This document shows, one piece after another, positions 1 to 4,707 of a stretch of 5,413 nt of DNA (the first letter of the stretch is position 1; every line of letters begins with the position of its first letter). The notes under the pieces were generated by a model, which was not told where the DNA came from, searched no databases, and was given only the letters and a program-made list of their open reading frames with translations. Source of the stretch: Parcubacteria group bacterium (GTDB lineage Bacteria > Patescibacteriota > Minisyncoccia > SW-4-49-11); contig PXDG01000026.1 of NCBI GenBank assembly GCA_003565105.1, forward strand, positions 1 through 5,413, in the 5' to 3' direction. The position numbers were made by a program, and so were the translations under genes.

Positions 1-54
1 TATAATAAAGATTTGAACGTTAAGAAGTTCTTCTCTTAAAACATTAATTCCCAT
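1..54 (-). CDS. N-terminal start of a gene leaving the left edge (partial)
   Basis: An ATG at 54-52 opens a frame with no stop to the edge of the window. It gives 18 residues (MGINVLREELLNVQIFII), too few to identify a family. The main support is position: a near-consensus promoter (82-110) points at it, with the expected transcript start about 20 nt upstream of the ATG. The ribosome binding site is poor, with only a weak AAGA-like purine stretch before the ATG. The real start could lie further left in another frame. The gene is inferred mostly from the promoter. Confidence 0.45.
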   Translation of the reverse strand, partial: MGINVLREELLNVQIFII

Positions 55-81
55 ATTCAAAATCTTAGAAATTATGCCAGC

Positions 82-110
82 ATTATACACCGAAATATAA
101 CTTTTGTCAA
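82..110 (-). promoter_or_regulatory. Sigma-70-type promoter for the left-edge gene
   Basis: Read on the minus strand, TTGACA (110-105) is followed by exactly 17 nt and then TATAAT (87-82). Both boxes are perfect consensus, making this the strongest promoter in the window. Transcription should start near position 75 and run left into the partial gene at 1-54. The -35 box is embedded in the palindrome at 104-120, so a protein bound there would block RNA polymerase. Confidence 0.85.
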
Positions 111-120
111 TAACTGACAA
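104..120. promoter_or_regulatory. 17-bp palindrome TTGTCA-N5-TGACAA, candidate operator (copy 1)
   Basis: Perfect 6-bp arms are separated by 5 bp (ATAAC), a size and symmetry typical of a site for a dimeric helix-turn-helix repressor. It overlaps the -35 box of the promoter at 82-110. A second site with the same arms and spacer length but a different spacer sequence lies at 1108-1124. Part of the right-hand arm is explained by the TTGACA box itself. The opposite arm and the matching second copy are not. Confidence 0.5.
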
Positions 121-148
121 ATGATACATAGAAAGTCTATTTTATCAT
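121..148. repeat. Nested inverted repeat between hydrolase gene and left promoter
   Basis: Outer arms ATGATA (121-126) and TATCAT (143-148) enclose inner arms ATAGA (128-132) and TCTAT (136-140) with a 3-nt loop. The whole folds as one hairpin with a small internal loop. It directly abuts the palindrome at 104-120. It might end transcripts leaving the hydrolase gene, but no good T-run follows on the minus strand, so a regulatory or incidental role is equally possible. Confidence 0.4.
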
Positions 149-175
149 ATGTGCTTATTATACTCCTGTTAGAAG

Positions 176-207
176 AGAAAAAGAAGGCCTCACTCTCACC
201 TATTCTT
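176..207 (-). terminator. Weak candidate terminator of the hydrolase gene
   Basis: On the minus strand an AAGAA/GG arm with a 2-nt bulge (207-199) can pair with CCTTCTT (187-181) around an 11-nt loop, followed by a T-rich run (TTTCTCTTC). The stem overlaps the TGA stop of the hydrolase gene. The bulge and short stem make it much less convincing than the terminators at 1198-1232 and 3840-3876. Confidence 0.35.
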
Positions 208-1047
208 CAGTAAAAATTCTTTCCACAGTTGCTTAATTTCTCTATGAACCCCTTGTGTTTGATGATCCTCCTCTGCAAAGAAGTGTAAGTCAACTACTAT
301 CCCAGCCTCACGAAGCGTACGAAAAAATTCAATGGATTTCTGAGGATTCACCTGCTGATCCTTCCCTCCTTGAATAATCATTGCTTTGGTTGCGGAGTGA
401 AATTCATCAATATGATATATCGGTGATTTTATACGGTTTAAAGCATCATTGTTCACATCATACATATCTGAACGATATTCCTTGAGCTTTGGTATCCGCT
501 GATAATTATCTATAAGATCGAGTTCAGGAACTTCCAAAATCACTCCCTTCAACCAACTAACTCGTCTCCAGAGATTAGCCACCATCAGACCTCCCCTACT
601 CATACCGATAGCTTGAATATTATTCTCATCAGCATATTCCAACTCTTCAGCTACATTTTTCAAATTCTCCACATCATCAAGATCCATACCCGAAAGCTCA
701 TCTTTACCTTCACTTCCATCATTCCCAGAATATTGAGTAGCTAGAACAACAAATCCCCAGCTAGCAATTCTCGTTAGGACAAACAATAATACTCTCTCTG
801 TTATCTTGCCATACTCTTTACTACCTCCTCGAGCATAGAGTACCACGGGATATTGTGTATCTCTATCTCGTGGACTGACAACAAAGCCTTTCACCCGTCT
901 CCCATTCGAGTTGTACCATAACTCAAACATTTCAACCGTCTGTATTTCTGCCTTTCTCTCTTCTTGTAAATCTACAGGAAGACGAGTAAAAAACTCTTGC
1001 TTGAACATTGATTGATGATGTATTGGAGTGATGGAAAGAATATGCAT
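196..1047 (-). CDS. Alpha/beta hydrolase, S9 / prolyl oligopeptidase-like serine hydrolase
   Basis: The 283-aa product has the order of motifs expected for an alpha/beta-hydrolase of the S9 (prolyl oligopeptidase-like) type. A strand leads into YARGGSKEYG (71-80), at the oxyanion-hole position where many relatives have HGG. The nucleophile elbow GMSRGG places the catalytic Ser at 150. GGKDQQV gives an Asp at 230, and EEDHQTQG a His at 262. It should therefore cleave peptide or ester bonds; the substrate cannot be told. There is no propeller domain, signal peptide or membrane segment, so it is probably cytoplasmic and consists of the catalytic domain plus a short N-terminal extension. The ATG at 1047 lacks a good ribosome binding site; Met14 is an alternative and has none either. 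The stop is TGA. The last 19 codons before the final Arg (residues 264-282) are duplicated exactly at 2592-2649. The gene stands alone with its own promoter at 1141-1168. Fold confidence is high, specificity unknown. Confidence 0.88.
   Translation of the reverse strand: MHILSITPIHHQSMFKQEFFTRLPVDLQEERKAEIQTVEMFELWYNSNGRRVKGFVVSPRDRDTQYPVVLYARGGSKEYGKITERVLLFVLTRIASWGFVVLATQYSGNDGSEGKDELSGMDLDDVENLKNVAEELEYADENNIQAIGMSRGGLMVANLWRRVSWLKGVILEVPELDLIDNYQRIPKLKEYRSDMYDVNNDALNRIKSPIYHIDEFHSATKAMIIQGGKDQQVNPQKSIEFFRTLREAGIVVDLHFFAEEDHQTQGVHREIKQLWKEFLLKNR
202..259. repeat. 58-bp direct repeat, copy A (inside hydrolase 3' end)
   Basis: This block is identical base for base to 2592-2649, in the same orientation and 2,390 bp apart. 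Here it encodes residues 264-282 of the hydrolase (TQGVHRE...LLKN), including sequence just after the catalytic His. Identity stops abruptly on both sides: 201 differs from 2591, and 260 differs from 2650. Because this copy is part of an intact reading frame it is probably the source and the other the derivative. Confidence 0.97.
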
Positions 1048-1107
1048 TGGATAGATATTTATTAAGAGCCTTCTACAGAATATGATAGTGTTGATTCTTC
1101 CTATACA

Positions 1108-1124
1108 TTGTCACATCCTGACAA
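1108..1124. promoter_or_regulatory. 17-bp palindrome TTGTCA-N5-TGACAA, candidate operator (copy 2)
   Basis: The arms and 5-bp spacing are the same as at 104-120, with a different spacer (CATCC). It lies in the leader of the hydrolase gene, about 10-26 nt downstream of the start predicted from the promoter at 1141-1168. Further half-sites occur nearby: TTGTC at 1134-1138 (forming GACAA-N9-TTGTC with the palindrome), TTGTCA at 1162-1167 (largely the -35 box) and TTGTC at 1180-1184. The clustering suggests a regulator of this gene, possibly shared with the left-edge gene. Confidence 0.5.
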
Positions 1125-1140
1125 CTCATTTAATTGTCTA

Positions 1141-1168
1141 AATACAGTATACCAATATATATTGTCAA
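1141..1168 (-). promoter_or_regulatory. Promoter of the hydrolase gene
   Basis: On the minus strand TTGACA (1168-1163) is followed by 16 nt and TGTATT (1146-1141). The -35 box is perfect; the -10 box matches TATAAT at 4 of 6 positions. Transcription would start near 1134, leaving a leader of about 87 nt before the ATG at 1047. That is long for this window, and the leader holds the palindrome at 1108-1124. Confidence 0.55.
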
Positions 1169-1197
1169 AACAACTCTTTTTGTCCTGTAGGAATATT

Positions 1198-1232
1198 AAA
1201 AAAAAGAAGTACCTCTTTAAAAAGCACCTCTT
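1198..1232 (-). terminator. Rho-independent terminator of the two-gene operon
   Basis: The minus-strand RNA from 1232 to 1204 folds into one uninterrupted 13-bp stem with a 3-nt loop; four of the pairs are G-U. Six U residues follow (1203-1198). The two arms also read as imperfect direct copies (AAGAGGTGC / AAGAGGTAC), made self-complementary by G-U pairing. It lies 22 nt past the TGA of the GNAT-like gene and separates that operon from the hydrolase promoter. Confidence 0.8.
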
Positions 1233-1253
1233 GGGATATTAATAAACTCGCTG

Positions 1254-1799
1254 TCAATCACTAAAACGAGCCAACATGATAGACTTGAGTTTCGACACAT
1301 GATCAAGTGAGTCTAAAGAGACACGATATTCATTCACAACTCTCTTTGACGACATGCCTATTCGAACATTTTCGAATACACCTGTTCGTTGAGCAATAGA
1401 ATTCATTTCTACATTCTCCTGATAGGTTGAGAAGAATATTTCACTTCCATATAAATTATCACGAATATATTCAAGAGTCGCAACAATTGTTAAGAATGGA
1501 ATTCGAGTTTTTCTGACTTCTTTTGAGTAAAACCCAGATAAGTTCCATTTATCATGAATATTATAAACATAAATTGTTCCAACCAGAACTCCTTCTTTAA
1601 ATACTACAAACTGAATTTCCTTTCCAGTTTCAAAGTCCTTTTCTAGATCTAATCTAAAATCTTCAAATGAGTTTGGTATTGATGCCGATGATATAGTCAT
1701 ACGATACTCTTCTTCATTGGCCTTTAAGAAGGCATAGAGAAGCTTATCGTTCTCTCTATCTAATATGCTCATACAACAGATTTTCAAATCAAGGTACAT
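1254..1799 (-). CDS. Probable GNAT-fold (N-acetyltransferase-like) protein
   Basis: The product is 181 aa, starting at the ATG at 1799-1797. A TTG at 1814 would add five residues, but those codons contain the GGAGG ribosome binding site (1808-1812), 8 nt before the ATG, so the ATG is preferred. The layout resembles GNAT acetyltransferases, which move an acetyl group from acetyl-CoA to an amine. There is a central strand pair FVVFKEGVLVGTIYVYN (64-80), a following strand WNLSGFYS (85-92), a helix after it, and a late MNSIAQRTGVFENVRI segment (132-147) like the usual 'N..A....GF' end. The acetyl-CoA-binding RxxGxG/A loop is not recognisable: the expected place reads KEVRKTRIPFLT. It may therefore be a divergent or inactive member. 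It is cotranscribed with the 190-aa gene upstream, with a 21-bp gap, and the stop is TGA. No transmembrane segment is seen. Confidence 0.6.
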   Translation of the reverse strand: MYLDLKICCMSILDRENDKLLYAFLKANEEEYRMTISSASIPNSFEDFRLDLEKDFETGKEIQFVVFKEGVLVGTIYVYNIHDKWNLSGFYSKEVRKTRIPFLTIVATLEYIRDNLYGSEIFFSTYQENVEMNSIAQRTGVFENVRIGMSSKRVVNEYRVSLDSLDHVSKLKSIMLARFSD

Positions 1800-1807
1800 T
1801 TTAAGTT

Positions 1808-1812
1808 CCTCC
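1808..1812 (-). promoter_or_regulatory. Ribosome binding site that fixes the GNAT-like gene start
   Basis: GGAGG on the minus strand lies 8 nt before the ATG at 1799 and within the 21-bp gap after the upstream gene's TAA. It rules in the ATG and argues against the in-frame TTG at 1814, which precedes it. Confidence 0.8.
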
Positions 1813-1820
1813 AAAAGGAA

Positions 1821-2393
1821 TTATGTTTGCTTCAATACAGTAACTCGAACAATATGATCAATATAAAAAGAAAGGTTTTCTAGAGACTCTTCTTCAGGAA
1901 TGATTAGAATACTTGCCCCTATCCCCCTCCAATATTGAACCTGCTGTTTCTTTTCTAATTCTTCGATTACCTTCTGTGTCTTTTCGGGTAAAGCTCCTTG
2001 TTGTGGAAACAAACAAGCTCTATATTTTTCTTGATCACTTTTTATCTCTGCCTCAAGTGTAAATTCTTTCAACATAGCAGGTCTTGATAGTTGTGAAGCA
2101 GAGAGAATATCTACTTCAATTGTCTTTTGATACCATTCAGCGCTCTCTAAAATATTTGTAGACTCAGCTCCATTACTATCAATATCTTCGTACGAAACTA
2201 ATCGTAAAAACTCAATTTCTTGCTGACAAGTAATATATTCTTCACTTGCAGGCAATAGGGTGATAGCTACACTATCTAGTATCATCTGAGTTATGAGAGT
2301 ACTCCGATGATACAAAACTTCCAATCGATCCAACACGAATGATTGCTTTTCAAACTTCGATAATTTCGCTAAATATTGCAATCGACGAATCAT
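1821..2393 (-). CDS. Hypothetical protein, 190 aa, first gene of operon
   Basis: I do not recognise the family. The protein is soluble-looking, with no signal peptide or membrane segment. The N-terminus is basic and helix-prone (MIRRLQYLAKLSKFEKQ). An acidic middle follows, then a charged helix EKTQKVIEELEKKQQ (137-151), and the C-terminal part looks strand-rich (ASILIIPEEE at 160-169, DHIVRVTVLKQ near the end). The ATG at 2393 has only a distant GAAGG (2410-2406, 12 nt away), and the promoter just upstream predicts a leader of under 20 nt. The stop is TAA. It is followed after 21 bp by the GNAT-like gene on the same transcript, so the two probably share a role, which I cannot name. The good promoter, operon spacing and terminator support a real gene. 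Confidence 0.8.
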   Translation of the reverse strand: MIRRLQYLAKLSKFEKQSFVLDRLEVLYHRSTLITQMILDSVAITLLPASEEYITCQQEIEFLRLVSYEDIDSNGAESTNILESAEWYQKTIEVDILSASQLSRPAMLKEFTLEAEIKSDQEKYRACLFPQQGALPEKTQKVIEELEKKQQVQYWRGIGASILIIPEEESLENLSFYIDHIVRVTVLKQT

Positions 2394-2416
2394 AGAGACT
2401 CTTTACCTTCAAATGT

Positions 2417-2446
2417 ATTATATCTCAAAAATAGATATAATGTACA
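2417..2446 (-). promoter_or_regulatory. Promoter of the two-gene operon inside a 25-bp palindrome
   Basis: On the minus strand TGTACA (2446-2441, 4 of 6 to TTGACA) is followed by 18 nt and a perfect TATAAT (2422-2417). The -10 box is one end of a perfect 9-bp inverted repeat, ATTATATCT (2417-2425) and AGATATAAT (2433-2441), with a 7-bp spacer. The same TATAAT therefore also appears on the plus strand at 2436-2441. The symmetry could be an operator covering the -10 region or a pair of opposed promoters. Confidence 0.6.
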
Positions 2447-2450
2447 CAGT

Positions 2451-2482
2451 TCTGAAAAATATTCTACCAAACTTTTTTCAGA
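2451..2482. repeat. Inverted repeat TCTGAAAAA / TTTTTCAGA upstream of operon promoter
   Basis: Perfect 9-bp arms at 2451-2459 and 2474-2482 surround a 14-nt loop. The site lies immediately upstream of the operon promoter, between it and the larger palindrome at 2506-2536. A- and T-runs in the arms could bend DNA or act as a weak hairpin. The function is unknown. Confidence 0.5.
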
Positions 2483-2505
2483 CAATGCCACTATCTAGCA
2501 ATGTG

Positions 2506-2536
2506 TTTAACTGTGTGTATATTATACACAGTTAAA
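2506..2536. promoter_or_regulatory. 31-bp imperfect palindrome, candidate operator
   Basis: The arms TTTAACTGTGT (2506-2516) and ACACAGTTAAA (2526-2536) are perfect complements. The symmetry continues inwards through one G-T position to give 14 of 15 paired positions around the centre. No T-run follows on either strand, so a protein-binding site is more likely than a terminator. It lies about 60-90 bp upstream of the operon's -35 box. Confidence 0.5.
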
Positions 2537-2591
2537 TACGCATTATCAATGTCTTTTATAGTTTCCATTGATTTTGAAATAAATGATTCTG

Positions 2592-2649
2592 ATTCTTCAG
2601 TAAAAATTCTTTCCACAGTTGCTTAATTTCTCTATGAACCCCTTGTGTT
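2592..2649 (-). pseudogene. 58-bp orphan copy of the hydrolase 3' end (direct repeat copy B)
   Basis: This is an exact copy of 202-259, encoding 19 residues of the hydrolase C-terminus on the minus strand. It is not part of a gene. The same frame has a TAA two codons upstream of the copied block (2655-2653), no hydrolase sequence precedes it, and the frame continues past the copied end as LLKNQNHL instead of LLKNR-stop. Perfect identity suggests a recent event, active conservation, or an assembly artefact. A plus-strand transcript of this block would be fully complementary to the 3' end of the hydrolase mRNA. Confidence 0.9.
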
Positions 2650-2667
2650 AGTTATACAATCAAGGGG
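2639..2667. repeat. GC-rich hairpin spanning the edge of the orphan repeat
   Basis: CCCCTTG (2639-2645) and CAAGGGG (2661-2667) form a perfect 7-bp stem with a 15-nt loop. The left arm belongs to the copied hydrolase sequence and the right arm lies outside it, so the hairpin exists only at this copy. On the plus strand the following CTTCTCTCC is only moderately T-rich, so a terminator role is possible but weak. Confidence 0.45.
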
Positions 2668-2668
2668 C

Positions 2669-2948
2669 TTCTCTCCATATATCGTAACACGTATTTAGAT
2701 ACCTTTATCTATAGCAAACTCCATACATTATTAAAAATATATGGGGTTTAAGATAAATGAGCCACTTTTGATGATACATTCAAAAAGATAATTGGTTAAA
2801 TTAATAGGGGGATTTTAATGGGTTTTAATTTTGGGTTGGTAACTTGGGTATATATTTGAGTTGTGCATATGTTTGAACAGCCTAATAATGCTTGTACACA
2901 AAGCACATCCGTTCCGTTTTATCCAAAATATTTTTCATATGGAGAGAA
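2669..2948. repeat. 12-bp inverted-repeat pair bounding a 280-bp segment
   Basis: TTCTCTCCATAT (2669-2680) is the perfect reverse complement of ATATGGAGAGAA (2937-2948). The left arm begins one base after the hairpin at 2639-2667. There is no visible target-site duplication outside the arms. A single 12-bp match of this kind can arise by chance in several kilobases of AT-rich DNA, so a miniature mobile element is only a possibility. Confidence 0.3.
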
Positions 2949-3009
2949 TATCAAAAAATTGTATAATACACAACAATTTGTTACACTTAAAGTATTAAAG
3001 GTTGAATAA
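2818..3009 (+). other. Weak small ORF, possibly decayed
   Basis: An ATG at 2818 follows a purine-rich AGGGGG ribosome-site-like stretch (2806-2811) but meets TGA after 13 codons (2857-2859). The same frame then stays open to TAA at 3007-3009. From the next ATG (2869) it would encode 46 residues (MFEQPNNACTQ... to ...LKVLKVE), but that start has no ribosome binding site. I recognise no family. It could be a broken small gene with a premature stop, or chance. Confidence 0.2.
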
Positions 3010-3139
3010 AAAGTACTAGGTTTTCAAAGAGGCATAAACTTGATTATTTTTATTTAAAGAGGGCAATAATATTTAGGGTTCCATCCAGTCCACTATAAAA
3101 ACCAAATTATTTATACATTCTCAATATTAAGGAGTTATT

Positions 3140-3670
3140 ATGAAATACATCGCATTACTTAGAGGCATAAATGTTGGAGGAAACAGAAAAGTTGAAATGA
3201 GAAAGCTAAAAACTCTTTTCGAATCTTTAGGTTGTACAAATGTTACAACATATCTCAATTCTGGGAATGTTATATTTGAATCAAACACAAAACAGGAACC
3301 TTTGCAAAATGAAATTCCAAAAAAATTAAAGAGAAAATTTGGTTTTGAGATTCAAACACTTATTAAAAATGAAAATGAGATAAAAAAGGTTGCAGATGCC
3401 ATTCCTAAGAACTGGAAAAATGATCCTGAACAAAAATCAGATGTCGCATATCTGTTTCCTGAAATTGACTCAAAGAAAACTATTGACGAACTTCCAATAA
3501 AAAAAGAGTTTATTGACATAAGGTATATTCAAGGTGCGATTATCTGGAATGTAATGAAAAAAGATTATAACAAAAGTCATCTGAATAAAATAATCAGCCT
3601 CAAGCAGTATCAACTTATGACTGTAAGGAATGTGAATACTGCCAGACATTTAGCTGGATATAAGAAATAA
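3140..3670 (+). CDS. DUF1697 family protein
   Basis: The 176-aa product matches the DUF1697 family along its whole length and at the usual size. It opens with KYIALLRGINVGGNRKV (2-18), has YLNSGNVIF (38-46) and DVAYLF (101-106), and closes with MTVRNVNTARHLA (160-172). The family's biochemical role is not established. It is a small cytoplasmic alpha/beta protein that is widespread and often found in accessory regions. The ATG is preceded by AAGGAG (3129-3134) with a 5-nt gap, a strong start; the stop is TAA. It is the only confident plus-strand gene here and stands alone, converging on the kinase-like gene. I see no convincing promoter; a TTGATT (3040) and AATAAT (3065) pair with a 19-nt spacer is possible. 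No clear terminator follows. Orientation and isolation fit independent acquisition. Confidence 0.93.
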   Translation: MKYIALLRGINVGGNRKVEMRKLKTLFESLGCTNVTTYLNSGNVIFESNTKQEPLQNEIPKKLKRKFGFEIQTLIKNENEIKKVADAIPKNWKNDPEQKSDVAYLFPEIDSKKTIDELPIKKEFIDIRYIQGAIIWNVMKKDYNKSHLNKIISLKQYQLMTVRNVNTARHLAGYKK

Positions 3671-3839
3671 GAAGTTTTGAAAAAAATCCCACCTTATGCC
3701 CCTTCTTCTCTTTTATCCTATCTTCTTTCCACGATGTTTTTCATCCTAGACAAGAATTAGATTTTTGAGAATCTTATATTTTATAAAGAAAATACTTATA
3801 GACTTTATCTAACTCTCCTTTCACATTATTATATTTGTT

Positions 3840-3876
3840 GAGAAGTAAAGTGCCACCTATTTTGATAGATGGCACT
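3840..3876 (-). terminator. Rho-independent terminator of the kinase-like gene
   Basis: On the minus strand AGTGCCATCTAT (3876-3865) pairs with ATAGGTGGCACT (3860-3849) around a 4-nt loop, giving a 12-bp stem with one G-U pair, followed by TTTACTTCT. It starts 11 nt past the TAA stop. On the plus strand the G-U becomes a C-A mismatch and no T-run follows, so it serves mainly the minus-strand gene and only poorly the converging DUF1697 gene. Confidence 0.75.
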
Positions 3877-3887
3877 AAATAAACAGT

Positions 3888-4589
3888 TTAACTCTTATTT
3901 ATTACATTAATAAGGGTCACAAGGTAAGATCTCAGATTTGTTGAGTCTCCCCACCCTTCTGGTGGTGTCCCATTGGAAATGTCATACATAATTCCAAGTA
4001 AAACTAATTTTTTCACCCATTGAGGACAATCTTTCGTAGTGACAAACCAATGAGAAATTTCACGAAGGAGATCAGGTCTTTTGAGTAACCACCACCCCAT
4101 AGAACGAGCTATCTCATACCCATTGGGGCGAGTAATAAACCTTGCTGGAGTCATCAGGATCAAATTTTCTTTGGAATCGAGCCAGACATGGTCACCAGTT
4201 ATATTCCCATGTTGTATTGAATATGAACAAAAGAAGGCTTTCGCAAATATCGAGCTCCAGATACTAAGCAACTCAAGTTTCGATAAACACGACTTTCGTC
4301 CCCATTTAATCGTCCGAGAAACAACCCAGAGAACTCCTTTTTGCCGATTTGGTTTACATGACTCCAAAGAAGCCAGTTCTTTGTATCCATTCTCGATGAG
4401 TTCACTTGTCTCTAAAATATCATATAATGAATCTACAGTCTCTTTGATCATAGTGTACTTTCCCTCTTCTACAGGAATCCAATAATGACCATCGGGATTA
4501 GCTTCATGTTGGATGCAGGTAAAAGGAAGTTGACCTGTCTGATGATATCTCTTGATTTTTTCTACTAACTGAATATTATTAAGTTCCAC
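3888..4589 (-). CDS. Kinase / APH-like phosphotransferase-fold protein with altered catalytic residues
   Basis: The 233-aa product is not clearly assignable. The segment SIQHGNITGDHVWLDSKENL (124-143) followed by ILMTPARF looks like the catalytic loop of aminoglycoside-phosphotransferase/Bud32-type kinases (HGDLxxxNxLLD, a strand, then IDF/DFG). A helix-rich stretch (102-125) precedes it, as expected. In this alignment the catalytic Asp is Asn129, the metal-binding Asn is His134, and the DFG-like Asp is Thr147 in MTP, so it may be a pseudokinase. The N-terminal half lacks an obvious nucleotide-binding Gly loop, though YWIPVEEGKYTMIKE (36-50) could be the strand carrying the ATP-binding Lys. 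The C-terminal part (NGYEIARSMGWWLL and WVKKLVLLGIMYD) is helical. The start is GTG (4589), with GGAG at 4600-4597 and a 7-nt gap. The gene has its own promoter and terminator. It is a real gene; the fold assignment is an inference from one motif region. Confidence 0.6.
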   Translation of the reverse strand: MELNNIQLVEKIKRYHQTGQLPFTCIQHEANPDGHYWIPVEEGKYTMIKETVDSLYDILETSELIENGYKELASLESCKPNRQKGVLWVVSRTIKWGRKSCLSKLELLSIWSSIFAKAFFCSYSIQHGNITGDHVWLDSKENLILMTPARFITRPNGYEIARSMGWWLLKRPDLLREISHWFVTTKDCPQWVKKLVLLGIMYDISNGTPPEGWGDSTNLRSYLVTLINVINKS

Positions 4590-4617
4590 TAAGGTACTCC
4601 AATGTAGTTACCACTAA

Positions 4618-4646
4618 AGAATATCTCACTTCTTTGATTTTGTCAA
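4618..4646 (-). promoter_or_regulatory. Promoter of the kinase-like gene
   Basis: On the minus strand a perfect TTGACA (4646-4641) is followed by 17 nt and TATTCT (4623-4618, 4 of 6). Transcription should begin near 4611, about 22 nt before the GTG start and upstream of its GGAG site. Only a single TTGTCA half-site overlaps it, unlike the full palindromes at the left end of the window. Confidence 0.75.
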
Positions 4647-4707
4647 TAAAAAATATCTTTTTATCACTATATATCAACCAACGAAGTCTCTCAATATCAT
4701 ATATAAT

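Larger units (their letters stand above)
2394..3139. other. 746-bp stretch without a confident gene
   Basis: Between the operon start and the DUF1697 gene no long reading frame is present on either strand. The left part (2417-2536) is dense in inverted repeats around the operon promoter. The middle holds the orphan 58-bp repeat (2592-2649) and a hairpin. The right part holds a 12-bp inverted-repeat pair and a weak small ORF. No tRNA, rRNA or CRISPR signature is visible. The mixture of palindromes, a gene fragment and a decayed-looking frame suggests a region that has been rearranged. Confidence 0.7.

Noticed and set aside
202..2649. The two 58-bp repeats as attL/attR of an element integrated in a gene's 3' end
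   Set aside because: Upstream of copy B there is no body of a target gene, and the interval contains no integrase or other mobility gene.
2818..3009. Alternative genetic code with TGA read as Gly, which would join this small frame and extend the hydrolase and GNAT-like proteins
   Set aside because: The glycine-rich gene has about 91 Gly codons and no TGA, and the GNAT-like gene's TGA is followed closely by a strong terminator. The hydrolase would gain two consecutive-region TGA codons and a low-complexity tail.
3061..3104. A tRNA-like 3' end (GGGTTCCATCC... ending in ACCA)
   Set aside because: The supposed T-arm does not pair and there is no acceptor or anticodon arm upstream.
3671..3839. 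A terminator for the DUF1697 gene, such as AGATT/AATCT near 3758-3775
   Set aside because: The stem is only about five A/T-rich pairs; not enough to call.
4199..4405. Second minus-strand frame of 68 codons inside the kinase-like gene
   Set aside because: It is an out-of-frame overlap with no start signals.
4081..4485. Plus-strand 134-codon reading frame opposite the kinase-like gene
   Set aside because: It is antisense to a gene with its own promoter, ribosome binding site and terminator. It has no ribosome binding site or recognisable family of its own.
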